Shown here: positions 1 to 11,949 of the stretch, piece by piece
How the letters are laid out: every line of letters starts with the position of its first letter
Position numbering within the stretch: position 1 is the first letter of the stretch
Source of the DNA: Auanema rhodensis
Lineage: Eukaryota; Nematoda; Chromadorea; Rhabditida; Rhabditidae
Assembly: GCA_964057225.1 (NCBI GenBank)
Contig: OZ059899.1
Span: 11,346,001-11,410,000, forward strand
Length of the DNA stretch: 64,000 nt
Reading direction: 5' to 3'
Translations under genes and position numbers: made by a program
Notes under the pieces: generated by a model
What the model saw: only the letters and a program-made list of their open reading frames with translations
Databases searched by the model: none
What the model was told of the DNA's origin: nothing

Positions 1-1501
1 TTTTGAAAAGTTTTTATTTTTCTGATAATTTTGATAATTATGATAATTTTTATTGTTTTGGTTATCACGTGGATAATTACGGTCGAAATTTCGGTTATCT
101 CGTCTCTCGTTTGTGCGCGCGAAAGGAGCTAGTGCTTTGTTTACAGCATTGACTAGCATGGACTGCGTGTCTGTTGTCTGGTTCATTATCGATTCTTCCC
201 AGCGAGCGGCCTCAATCGCATCCGTGAAGGATTTTGGCTTCGCTCGAATCACAGCTGGTTTCAGAGTATTTTTCAGTCCTCTGAGGAAAGTTGATCTTAA
301 TATGTGATCTTTGTGAGGGTCATCCGTGGCAAAAGCGCTTAGTGCAATCGTTCTCAGTGATTGAGCGTATGCGTCAATTGTCAGATCCCCTTGGGTTGTG
401 TTTTGGAGATTGATCAGCGCGGGGTCCTGATTATATTCAGGACAAAGCTTAGATGTTAAAGCTCTTAACAGGTCATTCCATGAACCGGTGGTTTTTAATT
501 GTTCAGGTACTTGCCTGTACGCTTTTTCCGCTGCTTCGTTTTTAAGAAGCAAAGGTAGAAGGGCTAATCTCTCCGGGATTAACAGACCTACAGCGTTGGC
601 AAATAGGTTGAATTTAGCCGTGAAATCTCGAAAGTTGCGACTGCCATCATAAGTTGGGTGATAACAAGGCTTGCGCTATGGTAGTTTTCCCTGCCCCAGG
701 TAAACAAGGTTCAGTTGCCATATTACTTGTACGGGCAGATGGCATTTTTATCACTCTGCCTGTTGTTAATGAGTTCTCAGACACAGGGGTTGTGTGTACT
801 GAGCGGCTGGGTTGGTTTGGTGCTTTTGAACTTCCTGTTGTTGTATTTGGTAAAATTGGGGTTGAAGTTTGGTTATCAGTAATAGCAAGATGTGTATGTT
901 CGGGTGGTTGTATGGGAGATAAATTAATGTTTGGAACCGACGAGTATCTATTCGTGTGGCTGGTGTTCAAGTTTCGATCTTTTGGTGAACGATTGAAGAG
1001 ATCAGAAACTATGTTTTTAAAAGTTTGTAAACCGCCTGCACTAGTAGTGGCTACTGAAGGTGAAACTGTTGGTTCAGGGATGGACAGAGAGAGAGATGCG
1101 TCCGATTTGCTTGAGTTTTTATTTTTATTTTTCTTATTTTTATTTGAATTAGAGGAGCGTACCTTTTTAGCAGTAACTGGTGTTTGTTCTTCCACTATGA
1201 TGGATGTTTCTTCTCCTCCTGGTGGTACGTAATCCTCGTCGCTTAATCGTTCAGTAGGTGAATAAGTGCCTGCACGAGGAGTAAAGAATTTGTCGGTTTT
1301 GTGCTCGGCTTTCTGCTCGTCTTCGATTATAGCGATGCTCTGCGCGCGAGCTCGGCTTCTGGTGAGTGGAGCTGAGTCTCGCAGATCAAAATCAGTTCGT
1401 GTACTGAGAGGTACAGCTGATCGGAATCGCTTATCCACTTTGGTAGCGCTCTTGGTTTGGAAAAACCTTGAGTGTTTAGTAACGTGGGGGATTTTGAGAC
1501 G
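1..1501 (-). pseudogene. Gag N-terminal region of copy Y, frameshifted, runs off the left edge
   Basis: The frame is open from 1501 downward. Conserved similarity to the intact Gag at 47596 continues upstream of the first GTG (1438), and no ATG opens the frame. A Ser/Thr/Lys-rich disordered N-terminus is followed by a P-loop-like motif LPGAGKTT near 690-670. The frame then meets a stop near 647, and the capsid homology resumes in another frame: YDGSRNFRDF near 650-620, and the CPEYNQDPAL and HKDHILRSTFLRGLKN blocks. A small deletion near 650 explains this. At the left edge the protein becomes rich in Asn, Arg, Tyr and Lys, as in the intact copy, and no CCHC zinc knuckle is visible. It would normally form the capsid of the element. 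The assignment rests on similarity to the element Z polyprotein in this window. Confidence 0.8.
1449..1467 (-). promoter_or_regulatory. Conserved hairpin block before the non-AUG gag start (copy Y)
   Basis: On the minus strand this reads GGTTTTTCCAAACCAAGAG, identical over 19 bases to 47567-47585 in the intact element. GGTTT and AAACC can pair around a TTCC loop. The block lies 11-29 bases before the GTG at 1438. The surrounding coding sequence has diverged more than this block. A role in translation start, splicing or packaging is possible but not shown. Confidence 0.45.
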
Positions 1502-2817
1502 TTAATGAGTGTTATGGATAAGGAATTTTGGAAAAGGGGTGAGAAAGCTGTGAGTAACTGGTTTGTATAGTCGGCGTTAAGGAATGAATCTAAGTTGTGG
1601 CCATCAACAGAGATCCGCCTACTACCGTATGAAAATTTGGACTTTGTTCGCTTTCCAATTTAATATTCTTAAATGTATATAATTCAACCAGTTTGTATAT
1701 GTTCAAAAATGTTCAGTGCTCACTTGATTGATGCCTGAGCAATCTCCTTAGTCCTTATTCCCATTTTTTTTTCTTTTTCTGACGATTCTGATCTTCTTGG
1801 ACTCACGAGTGATCGAAAATGCCACGAAAATGGACTTTGGTAAATGTTCAAAGGATTTTAGCGGTTTTCATAATGTACATTCGTAATAGCATTACTCTTT
1901 TAAGGAAGCAATTTGGAAAACGAATGAATACCGTAGTCCCGTCATGATCAGAAATCTAGTTTTAAAATTATGGCTAGGAATAGATGAAGATTACAATAAC
2001 TATATTTAAAGAATTATGGTGTTTAGGAATGAGTCTTATGCTTCAAAACAACAATAACGGTATGAGGAAGGTGACATATAGTAAGGGGAGAAAATCCAAA
2101 CTGATATGCTTAAGCCAACACGACCTGATCACTAATAATAATTCAGTTCGTAAAATTGTACAGGATTTTTCGGACTATAGCGATCTTAAAATTCACTTCT
2201 CATAATATTCCTCCCATTTAGGTAAGGTTTCCCGTGTAAATTCAATGCGTTATCAAAATATTTTTGGATGTTAATGGCAAAAAGTTGTCTGAACAGAAAT
2301 GTAACGCAAAATAAAATAGTCCTGATCGCAAAATATGAAATAATCTCAATTTGGTGCGCAAAATTGTTTCATCCACAAAAATAAAGAAATAACCGTGGCT
2401 ATTCTTTCCTCGAAGCCAAAATCAATCCTTAAAAGGAGAAAATGTGGGCATAAATCTCAATAAAAATTATCCTTGGGTGAATTTGTTCACTAATTCATCC
2501 TAGGGTCCTCAAAAAAATGCTTCGAGTTCGGGTAACAGAGTATTCGATGTTAACAGCAAGGATATAAAAATTGTTGGGTTCAGACAGACAGAAAATTGTG
2601 AACAAACGGGAAATATAACTTCAGTTTCAAAAAATATAAAATATCCATCTCCAAAAGGAGTGGTCCTTGCATCTGTACCCTTTTAAACGTTGTTGGCCCC
2701 ACCGTATTGTGTTAAGACATGGAGTAGATGGTTTAGAGATATAAGAGAATTCAGATTCAATGAAATATTGAAAATAACGAAATATAAGAGAAAATAGTCA
2801 AGAAATCAAGATAAAAT
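1502..2817 (-). other. 5' leader of retroelement copy Y
   Basis: This 1.3-kb AT-rich stretch lies between the primer-binding site and gag. It contains only short reading frames, the longest 73 codons on the plus strand at 1984-2205, with no recognisable similarity. I found no counterpart of the antisense two-exon gene seen in the leader of the intact element, so the two leaders differ in content. Confidence 0.6.
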
Positions 2818-2836
2818 GTTCGAGGTGGAACCTCCA
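2818..2836 (-). other. Primer-binding site of copy Y
   Basis: Directly after the LTR on the minus strand is TGGAGGTTCCACCTCGAAC, identical to 45665-45683 in the intact element. It starts with TGG, as expected for pairing with a tRNA 3' CCA. The rest does not fit a standard T-arm spacing well, and the priming tRNA is not identified. Confidence 0.65.
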
Positions 2837-3172
2837 CGTTCCGTTATGCTCTCACGTCGATCCTATAGACCAATAAAGCCTACAAGATGAGTGTGATAGT
2901 ATTCCAGATGTAGCGGTAGATAAAGAGCATAATGGATAAACATAAGACTCGAGAAAGAAAGGTTTATTATGTCTACATGATTACAACAAGTTATATAAGT
3001 CTACATAAAGATATAAAGTGAAAGAGAGCTAAGAAAGGAAGACCAACCATCCATAGTCATTCCATAAGGCAAAGCTGAAGTCTGTGTTCCATATGAAGGG
3101 CGTGTTGTCCTCTCTCAGCCTCATGTCGTCTGATTCTAACCCGCCTGCTACGTATTGATTTCCGAATGGAAC
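2837..3172 (-). repeat. LTR shared by copies X and Y (336 bp)
   Basis: On the minus strand it begins GTTCCATTCGG and ends CGGAACG. It shares ends and several internal blocks (GGTTAGA, the AATAAACCT poly(A)-signal region, TACCGCTACA, GGAATACTAT) with the 365-bp LTRs of element Z, but is clearly diverged between them. Its ends are the inverted pair GTTCC/GGAAC and not the usual TG...CA. A primer-binding site follows on one side and a polypurine tract precedes on the other. Confidence 0.75.
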
Positions 3173-3186
3173 GTGCCATTTTTTCG
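3173..3186 (-). other. Polypurine tract of copy X
   Basis: Just before the LTR on the minus strand is CGAAAAAATGGCAC. The intact element has GAAAAAGGGCAC in the same place. This is the expected plus-strand primer site for reverse transcription. Confidence 0.6.
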
Positions 3187-3870
3187 AGTTTATGTCGCGT
3201 CCTCGCGAATAGCAAAATATGTGGCTTGTTCCAATCGTAGCAGAAGGTTTAGTTTTAAAAAATAAAAATTACAATGTTAACATAAAAATAGTAAAGATAA
3301 ATTACAATATAATGTTAAACAATATTATCTGAAAAGAATTTAATAAAAATTATTTGAAAATACATGAATATTAAGTAATAAAACAATCTTTTAGAATACC
3401 AGGGCTATATTTTGTCAGCGAGAGTGCGCAAAATAGCTTTTTAGGCACGACGCTGCATGTCTAACTTGTTTGAGTATAGAGAAACGAGAGTCATGCTATA
3501 TTATCGATGGAGCTAGCATGTTTCTTCAGCGTATTCAAAGCGAATTGTAATAATAAAAAAAAATTAAACTAAATCCCATATAATTTCCGGAATTGAATCA
3601 TTAACTACTTGATAAGGACTGTTGCTCAGATGAATATGCAATATAATGTCTCTTATCTTTCATTTCTTCTTTATTTACGGGAAATTATTTGAAATTGATG
3701 AAGTTTTATAATCATATATGCTTTGAAACTGAAATGCTTTTTGATTATTAGCTTACATCTCGTCTTACTCAAGTTTTTCAATGATATAATAATATGAATA
3801 GCTCTGGTTTTTTAAAAGAAAGTTGATACAAAGTTTTACAATAATTTTATCAATCTCGAAATTATTTCTT
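3187..3870 (-). other. 3' untranslated region of copy X
   Basis: AT-rich stretch between the integrase stop and the polypurine tract. No gene or RNA is recognised in it. A similar non-coding stretch of about 0.7 kb lies in the same place in element Z. Confidence 0.6.
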
Positions 3871-6800
3871 TCATCGTCTTCTTCTTGGTGGTAGCCAATT
3901 TTGGTCCGATGGGTCTTCTGGTTCTGTTTCTTCAGTAGAGTCATAGTTATCGTTACCATTTATGACTTTTATGATCTCAATATCGCTGTCGTCGTCCGTG
4001 TCATAAGTCGTTGTATTTGATCGCGTGTTTTGAGCGATTGTATGGTCCATTTTTCGTTCAAAAAGTTTGAGATTGTCTTTGTGTACGTCTTGAATTTTTC
4101 CAAATGGATTCTTGAGTTGTACCATGTTTCCTTCAACGTTGATGACTTCAAATGGTCCATCATATGATTTGCGAAGCTTTTGACCTGGTTTATGCGCTTT
4201 AATTGCTAACATAACTTGGTCTCCTTTTCGGATATCTCTTTCTTCTATTCGTTGTCGTCCATCATGTTTTCTCTTCGCGGTTTTTTGATGTTTTGCAAGA
4301 TTTTCTTGAATGATGGTTCTTCTTTCTCCTCTGATATATTCGGTATTCTCAATTTCTTCCAAGATCTCTGGTTGTAATGTCTCGGGGAATAATTCTTTGT
4401 CTAATCTCATACGACTTTCTTTTCCAAATAATGCTATGCATGGAGAGATTCCTGTGGTTGTGTGTGTTATTGTATTTAACGCAAAAGTAATTTTTGGTAA
4501 ATACATGTCCCAATCAGTTACGTCTTCGTTGAGATAGTGTGTTAATCCTTCTTCTAGCGTTCTGTGTAGTCTTTCGACTTGTCCATTGGAGTTTTTCTGA
4601 TGAGGGAGTGTTGGCTCGTGTTTAATGCCAAGTTTTTCACACATTTCTTCAAATTTCTTTGATACAAAATTAGATCCACGATCGGTTATTAAACGATTTG
4701 GTGGTCCAAAAATATATACGAAATTCCTGAGGAATCTATCAATGATGACATCGGTGACAATTGTTGGTATAGCGATGGTTGTCGCCCATTTGGAGAATGA
4801 ATCTTGTATTGTTAGGACATAATTGTTGTTTCTTTTTGAAATAGGGAATGGTCCCATAATATCCATATGTATTCTCTCAAATGGTTTTGATGGTATTTCA
4901 AATTGACCCATAGGCTGAACGGTCATAGCGTGAGGATCTTTCTTCCTTTGTGCGCATTTAACGCATTGTTTCACAAAAATTGCTATGTCCGTTTGCATAT
5001 TTGTCCAGCAGAATCTTCGTAGTATGGCTTCTTTAGTTTTGTTAATTCCTTGATGTGCTCCAATTGCTGGGTCTTCGTGAAATTCTTCGATAATCTTGTT
5101 GATAAGTTCGCTTTCCCTTGGTAAAATCAAAGCTGGGTGTGGTCGTTTTCTGCTTGGTTTTGTGTATAACATGTTGTCAATAACACAATAACGATCATTA
5201 GAAAGCATGTTCTTTTTCGCTCTGTATTCTATTTCGGCGATAGTTCTCTTTATCCAAGGTGTATCCTCTTGAATTGCTCTAATGTCAGGTACATTAACGA
5301 AATTAATTTGAGCTTTCGGAATTTCTTTTGTTTTCTTTTTCTTTTCCGGTTTAGGATCATTTGCTTCATCTCCAATGTATCGTGAGAGAGCATCACAGAC
5401 TTTGTTTAGTCTGCCTTCTCGGTATCTTATCTCGATATCGTATTCCTGTATGACTAATTGAAATTTTGCTAGTCTTCCAAAAAGGTCTCTACGAGTCAAT
5501 AAGCTTGTTAATGGTCGATGGTCTGTGATACAGATTGTATGTGATCCAAGTATATATGTTCGAAACTGAGCTAAAGCGTATACGAGTCCTAACGCTTCTA
5601 TTTCAATAGGAGCATAGTTACGTTCCGCTTTTACAAGTTTACGGCTTGCAAATGCAATTGGATGTAAGTTTTTGAGTGGTTCATTGGGATCTTCAGGTTG
5701 TAATAACACTGCTCCCACTGCGATATTACTACCGTCACTTTCTATAATGAACATACGGTCTGATCTTGGTGGTTTTAAGACCGGTGCATCAATTTTCTTT
5801 TTAGTGTATCAACAGCTTGTTGACTTTTGTCATTCCATTGAAATTTCACATCAAGTTTTGTATGGTCGTATAAAGAGCTTGCGATGTGTGCAAAATCTTT
5901 AATAAATTTCCGAAAGAATCCTACCATTCCCAAAAATGCTCTTACTCCTGTAGGTGACTTTGGAGCAGGATAGTCTTGAATGACGGAGACTTTCTGTGGA
6001 TCTGGTTTGACCCCATCTCTTCCGACAATTAAACCAAGAAATTTTACTTCAGGTCTTGCAAAAGCGCATTTCTTGAGTTTAATTTACATGCCTAATTTCT
6101 TTACTTCTCTGAGAATCTCAGCTATATCGTCAAGATGTTGTTCTGCAGTGTCTGATATAACAAGTAAATCATCCAAATAAACAAAGAGTCGGCATTTACA
6201 TCGGCTTTGAAGGTATCGTACTGCTGTTTGAAAGGTATGTGACCACATAACCCCATAGGCATCCTTCTATATTGATAAGTACCGGTGTTTGTTGTAAATG
6301 CTGTTAATGGTCGATCTGATTTTTTTAATGCTATTTGGAAGAATCCGGATACTAAATCAAAGTTAGAAAAATATTGTGATCCGGCTGCCATATCGACAAT
6401 GTCAGAGATGTTAGGTATGATGTATGTTTGCTTGCGAGTGACGTTATTTAGAGCACGGAAATCGGTTACGAAACGGAATGTTTCATCTTTCTTTTCTAAA
6501 ACTAAACTAAAACTACAGGACTATTGAAAAGAGATGTGGATGGTTCAATTATATTTTGCTTCAGCATCTCCTGTACCTGTCTTTCGACTTCTTCTTGTTT
6601 GCCTATAGGGATACGCGTTATACGCGGTCTAGGCATGTCCATATCTGTTCTTAGAGGTATTGAATGCTCTACAGGTCCTTTAAATAGTCCTATTTGTTTA
6701 TCCTCATTTAAAAATGCATCTCTATTACGTAGAATACAAAGCTGAAGAAGATCTTTTTGTTCTTTAGTTAGGTCGGCGTCTTTTAAATCAAGATCGTTCA

Positions 6801-9365
6801 TAAAGTCCTGAGGAAAATGAGGTAATTTATTTTCCCAATCCGCTTCGGGTGGTATATAGTCTGGATTGTGTTCGGTCGTAAAGATCTCGTATTGTGGCAG
6901 TACGCCTATTTTTGCTTTGTCAATAATGTTTCCGGGTGATAGATCTATAGGATGATCAGTGTTGTTTTTGAATGTCATGGTAATTGAATTGACGTCTCGA
7001 AATGCTGTTTCGTAGGTGGTAGATATCGTCTTTTCTTCATCGGGTTGTAGCACGGCGACTTCTTTGTGTGATATGGGTTCAGCTAACCTTACTGGTATTC
7101 TACAGGTCTGATGAGGAAAGATACATTGTGGATTTAAATTTATCAAATTAATGACAAATGATGTTTTTCTAATATTCCCGTTATTTCCATTGGCTAACGG
7201 TACTACCCGGTTTCCGATTTCTAACGTTTGTTTGAATGGTCGAAGTTTCATACCGATATTTTTACGATCGAGTGTTTTCATAAAATCTAATCCAATTATT
7301 GCTGGTGATGGACAGTCTTCATCTCTTGAAATGAAGAATGTATGATCTATTTCATATCCAGCAATTTCTACGGTTAAATCAATTGTTCCAAGAAATCGAA
7401 ATGCTGATCCGTTTGCTGTCGTTGCAACTGATTTATCCTTTTTTACAAAATCATTCAAAGTTAAGTAATGTAATGTCGAGAGTCTGATATAACTAATCGA
7501 TGATCCTGAATCCCAAAGAGTTAGGATTAGTCTATCGTTAACAGTCATCAATAGCAGTGGTAGAGTTTGGTCTTTGCGATTGGAAACTGAACAAACTATG
7601 GGCATAGCTAGTGGAACTAAAGTGAGAAACGATGGATAGTACTGTTTCATTATATTCTTTGGTATTGGCTGATCAGGTTGACTTACTAGCTCTAATGTTT
7701 CTTCATATGTGGGAAGATCGTTGGTTTGATCTCGAAGTTCGATATGCATGACTTGCATGCCTATTGGTTTGAAGAAATATATTTTCGCAACGAAGGCTAG
7801 TACGATCAGTATAACTACAATAATTGTAATTGCTCCAATAGTGATGAGTGTTCGTTCAATCGTTCCTGCTATTGTATCGACAAAAGAATTCCATGTACTT
7901 TTGGTGAATTCATTGGCTTTGGAGATGTAATCACTACTTTTCTTCAATATGCTGAATGCTGATGATATTTTTGGATCATGATGAATTGTGTGAAGCACGT
8001 GATTTTGACGAATCGATGCTAAACTAGCACCATAAGCAATGGCTGTTGTCATTGAGTACACTCGAGATGATAAGTTGGTGTATAAGTGTGCTCCGGTGAA
8101 TTTTGATGGCGTGATCTTTTCATGATGAAGTCCGTCCCACATGGATATGAGACTGACGTCTACAGTACCATTAATTCCTTTCCATTCACCGTCTGTTGAC
8201 CATACGTCTGTCGGTACGTGATCACAGTTAATTTCTTTACCATGAGGTAATAGGTCTTTCGATCCTGGTGCGGCAAACAGTAATTGTCCTTCTTGTGTTA
8301 ATACTGGAGTTTCGAGATAACATGTGCCATTCACAGTGTGATTGTGATATATAGTCCTTTGTAATACTACCGGGCAAACATGTATATGTAATATCTCGCT
8401 GCCTACAAATCTTGCGGCTATATCTTCTCTTCCCAGTATTGTACGCATAGCTATTGTTGGTTCAATTTGTAAAATTGATCTCCATAATTCAAGATACCTA
8501 TTTTGGATCTCACATATTGATTCGTATGACTCTTTAAAATGTTTCTGCAGTTCTTCTTGAATCATAGTTGTAGCATATTGCAAATGATCTTGGGCAATTC
8601 TGCTTGTTATGTTTTGGCGAAACTGTTGTTCGGAGTCAATTTTTGTGGCAATGTATTGAGCATTAGCCTGTACAGACTCTATATCGGTGGCTGTAGGCGT
8701 TGATGATGCTCTATGTTTGCGAATCAAAGATATTGGTGTATATGTTGTTTCTTCCATTATTGGAATTTGTTGATCTTGATGAACAGCGTAGAGAATAGTA
8801 GTTGGCGGCGCGCGGGTCGATATTGTTGCGCGCGCGGTTGTCGTTGCGGTTGTATGGCGCGCCGTTGTTTCGGGCTGGGCCATCGATGAAGGCGCGCGCG
8901 CGGTAGTTGCTGCGGCTGCCCGAGGGCTTGTAGATGTTTGCGGCAGTATTGCGGGATCTGTTGTGATCAGCGCCTCACGATCGATTATAGGGAGGGCTGC
9001 CATCTCGGCCGCGCCGCCTGCCGCGTTGCTTGGCGCACGCGTCGTGGTTTGCAACGATTTAAGTTGGATTTTCTCTGTCATTAATCTTTTTAACTGTTCT
9101 GATGATATTCTACTAGATGTATTAGGCAAAGTATTATCTTTTAGTAGTGGTAAAAATATTTCCAATAATAAGTCCTTAGAGATGTTGTTGGGCTCTATGA
9201 GCTTGGGATGTGGTCCAATTGGTATTCCAAAATTATTCTTGATGTCATAGAACAATTTATCAGTATCAAGTACAAACATTCGTGAAGATGGAAGGTTTAT
9301 AAATTTTATGTCATTAATATCAGCTGCTGTTTTATTTCTTCTAAGCGTAACGAGAGTTTTTAGCT
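3871..9365 (-). pseudogene. Envelope-protease-RT-RNase H-integrase of copy X, broken
   Basis: The minus-strand frame is open from the array junction at 9365 down to a stop near 6502. It holds an Ala/Thr-rich mucin-like stretch (about 8790-9060), a furin-like RKHR site (8710-8721), the gB-like core, a membrane anchor (about 7775-7855), an LPTY tail motif and an aspartic protease DSGSS (about 7499-7515). The rest lies in other frames: RT centre 6391-6240, YLDD at 6169-6180 in a shifted frame, then RNase H, zinc-binding and DDE integrase and a GPF module at 5754-3871. I see at least four lesions: a short duplication with stop near 6512, a frameshift near 6240, a nonsense codon near 6082 and a frameshift near 5800. 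The N-terminal half of the envelope and all of Gag are missing, cut at the array. Pol similarity to element Z is high, so they are one family. Confidence 0.85.
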
Positions 9366-9868
9366 CTAGATCGTGGTCAGCATTTTACAACATTGATAAA
9401 ATAGAAACTGAGAAAAAAACATCAACAAATGACACTATTAACTTGGTTTTTTGAACAGCTTTTTTATAATTCTTTTTCACTATGAGAGAACTTATATTTA
9501 TTGCTTTTTCAAAATTTTCCATTTTTAACATTATACATCTTGACTATCACACATTGAGAACAACAGTTGGCAATGTTGGTTGTCACGTCATATTTCATGC
9601 AGTTAGATTTTCAGACACATTAATACCTTTAACCATTCTTCTTATGAGTTTTGTAACGATAGATCGTAATAGGAAATGAATTGCTATAATATGAAAAAAT
9701 ACAAGACATAGTCAACATTGATTTCCCCAAATAGTATCATGTTTGCTTGTTATTCAATTAGAACACTTTTTTTTTGATTGTTTTCTTGAAATATTCTTTT
9801 TTTTCTTTAACAAAGTTATGACTGAGATCAAAATTTGAACTTACTTTTGAACAATTAAACAGAAATTT

Positions 9869-9874
9869 AAAAAA
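9869..9874 (-). terminator. Pol III terminator of the tRNA unit (first copy)
   Basis: A run of six T on the minus strand starts 5 bases after the tRNA 3' end. The same T6 sits at the same place beside the other full-length copies, which supports real transcription units and argues against inert fragments. Confidence 0.8.
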
Positions 9875-9878
9875 TATT

Positions 9879-9952
9879 TGCCGCCAGCAGGGGTCGAACC
9901 TGCGACCTTGGGCTTATTAGACCCACGCTCTAACCGACTGAGCTATGGCGGC
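9879..9952 (-). tRNA. tRNA-Ile(AAT), array copy 1
   Basis: The 74-nt minus-strand sequence folds as a complete cloverleaf: acceptor GCCGCCA/TGGCGGC with discriminator A, D-stem GCTC/GAGC, anticodon stem TGGGT/GCCCA closing the loop CTAATAA (anticodon AAT), variable region AGGTC, T-stem GCAGG/CCTGC with loop TTCGACC. A34 would be read as inosine in eukaryotes, decoding AUU and AUC. There is no intron and no encoded CCA, and T6 follows. This copy defines the consensus used for the others. Confidence 0.97.
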
Positions 9953-10544
9953 TACGAAAGTACGAAATAACAAAGCGCTGATTATAGGAAACGTGAATGA
10001 ATGCAGATATTCTCAATTCCGATTCATTAACTAGATCGTGGTCAGCATTTTACAACATTGATAAAATAGAAACTGAGAAAAAAACATCAACAAATGACAC
10101 TATTAACTTGGTTTTTTGAACAGCTTTTTTATATTTCTTTTTTCACTATGAGAGAACTTATATTTATTGCTTTTTCAAAATTTTCCATTTTTAACATTAT
10201 ACATCTTGACTATTACACATTGAGAACAACAGTTGGCAATGTTGGTTGTCACGTCATATTTCATGCAGTTAGATTTTCAGACACATTAATACCTTTGACC
10301 ATTTTTCTTATGAGTTTTGTAACGATAGATCGTAATGGGAAATGAATTGCTATAATATGAAAAAATACAAGACATAGTCAACATTGATTTCCCCAAATAG
10401 TATCATGTTTGCTTGTTATTCAATTAGAACACTTATTTTTTGATTGTTTTCTTGAAATATTCTTTTTTTTCTTTAACAAAGTTATGACTGAGATCAAAAT
10501 TTGAACTTACTTTTGAACAATTAAACAGAAATTTAAAAAATATT

Positions 10545-10618
10545 TGCCGCCAGCAGGGGTCGAACCTGCGACCTTGGGCTTATTAGACCCACGCTCTAAC
10601 CGACTGAGCTATGGCGGC
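10545..10618 (-). tRNA. tRNA-Ile(AAT), array copy 2
   Basis: B-type unit; matches the consensus. Confidence 0.96.
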
Positions 10619-11209
10619 TACGAAAGTACGAAATAACAAAGCGCTGATTATAGGAAACGTGAATGAATGCAGATATTCTCAATTCCGATTCATTAACTAG
10701 ATCGTGGTCAGCATTTTACAACATTGATAAAATAGAAACTGAGAAAAAAACATCAACAAATGACACTATTAACTTGGTTTTTTGAACAGCTTTTTTATAA
10801 TTCTTTTTCACTATGAGAGAACTTATATTTATTGCTTTTTCAAAATTTTCCATTTTTAACATTATACATCTTGACTATCACACATTGAGAACAACAGTTG
10901 GCAATGTTGGTTGTCACGTCATATTTCATGCAGTTAGATTTTCAGACACATTAATACCTTTAACCATTCTTCTTATGAGTTTTGTAACGATAGATCGTAA
11001 TAGGAAATGAATTGCTATAATATGAAAAAATACAAGACATAGTCAACATTGATTTCCCCAAATAGTATCATGTTTGCTTGTTATTCAATTAGAACACTTT
11101 TTTTTTGATTGTTTTCTTGAAATATTCTTTTTTTTCTTTAACAAAGTTATGACTGAGATCAAAATTTGAACTTACTTTTGAACAATTAAACAGAAATTTA
11201 AAAAATATT

Positions 11210-11283
11210 TGCCGCCAGCAGGGGTCGAACCTGCGACCTTGGGCTTATTAGACCCACGCTCTAACCGACTGAGCTATGGCGGC
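11210..11283 (-). tRNA. tRNA-Ile(AAT), array copy 3
   Basis: A-type unit; matches the consensus. Confidence 0.96.
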
Positions 11284-11875
11284 TACGAAAGTACGAAATA
11301 ACAAAGCGCTGATTATAGGAAACGTGAATGAATGCAGATATTCTCAATTCCGATTCATTAACTAGATCGTGGTCAGCATTTTACAACATTGATAAAATAG
11401 AAACTGAGAAAAAAACATCAACAAATGACACTATTAACTTGGTTTTTTGAACAGCTTTTTTATATTTCTTTTTTCACTATGAGAGAACTTATATTTATTG
11501 CTTTTTCAAAATTTTCCATTTTTAACATTATACATCTTGACTATTACACATTGAGAACAACAGTTGGCAATGTTGGTTGTCACGTCATATTTCATGCAGT
11601 TAGATTTTCAGACACATTAATACCTTTGACCATTTTTCTTATGAGTTTTGTAACGATAGATCGTAATGGGAAATGAATTGCTATAATATGAAAAAATACA
11701 AGACATAGTCAACATTGATTTCCCCAAATAGTATCATGTTTGCTTGTTATTCAATTAGAACACTTATTTTTTGATTGTTTTCTTGAAATATTCTTTTTTT
11801 TCTTTAACAAAGTTATGACTGAGATCAAAATTTGAACTTACTTTTGAACAATTAAACAGAAATTTAAAAAATATT

Positions 11876-11949
11876 TGCCGCCAGCAGGGGTCGAACCTGC
11901 GACCTTGGGCTTATTAGACCCACGCTCTAACCGACTGAGCTATGGCGGC
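11876..11949 (-). tRNA. tRNA-Ile(AAT), array copy 4
   Basis: B-type unit; matches the consensus. Confidence 0.96.

Larger units (their letters stand above)
1..9365 (-). mobile_element. Ty3/gypsy-type retroelement copies joined through one LTR (degenerate)
   Basis: Reading the minus strand from high to low coordinates: envelope C-terminal half, protease, RT, RNase H and integrase (copy X, 9365-3871), 3' untranslated region, polypurine tract, one LTR (3172-2837), primer-binding site, leader and gag (copy Y, 1501 to beyond base 1). A single LTR thus closes X and opens Y. Both copies carry frameshifts and are relatives of the intact element at 45300-57368. X is cut off inside its envelope region where the tRNA array starts at 9366. 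The shared-LTR layout suggests recombination between LTRs or tandem integration; that is inference. Confidence 0.85.

Noticed and set aside
647..1232. Plus-strand 192-codon frame at 654-1232 opposite gag
   Set aside because: It is the reverse complement of the gag coding sequence of copy Y, with no independent signals; a shadow frame.
1984..2205. Plus-strand 73-codon frame in the leader of copy Y as a counterpart of the antisense gene
   Set aside because: It shares no residues or exon structure with the element Z antisense gene and sits in low-complexity AT-rich DNA.
9482..9679. A 65- or 83-codon reading frame (MRELIFIAFSK...) repeated in nearly every array unit
   Set aside because: Between unit classes most substitutions in the frame change the amino acid (His/Tyr, Leu/Phe, Arg/Gly, Thr/Ile), the start extension depends on a T-run length, and similar change is seen in plainly non-coding spacer. 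Repetition explains its persistence without selection.
9780..9866. Minus-strand sequence resembling a nematode spliced-leader RNA (gtttaatt..., then a GTAAGT donor and AAATTTTGA)
   Set aside because: The donor-like and Sm-like parts are only a few bases apart, far too close for an SL RNA, and no hairpins or matching leader are seen. Probably chance in AT-rich DNA.
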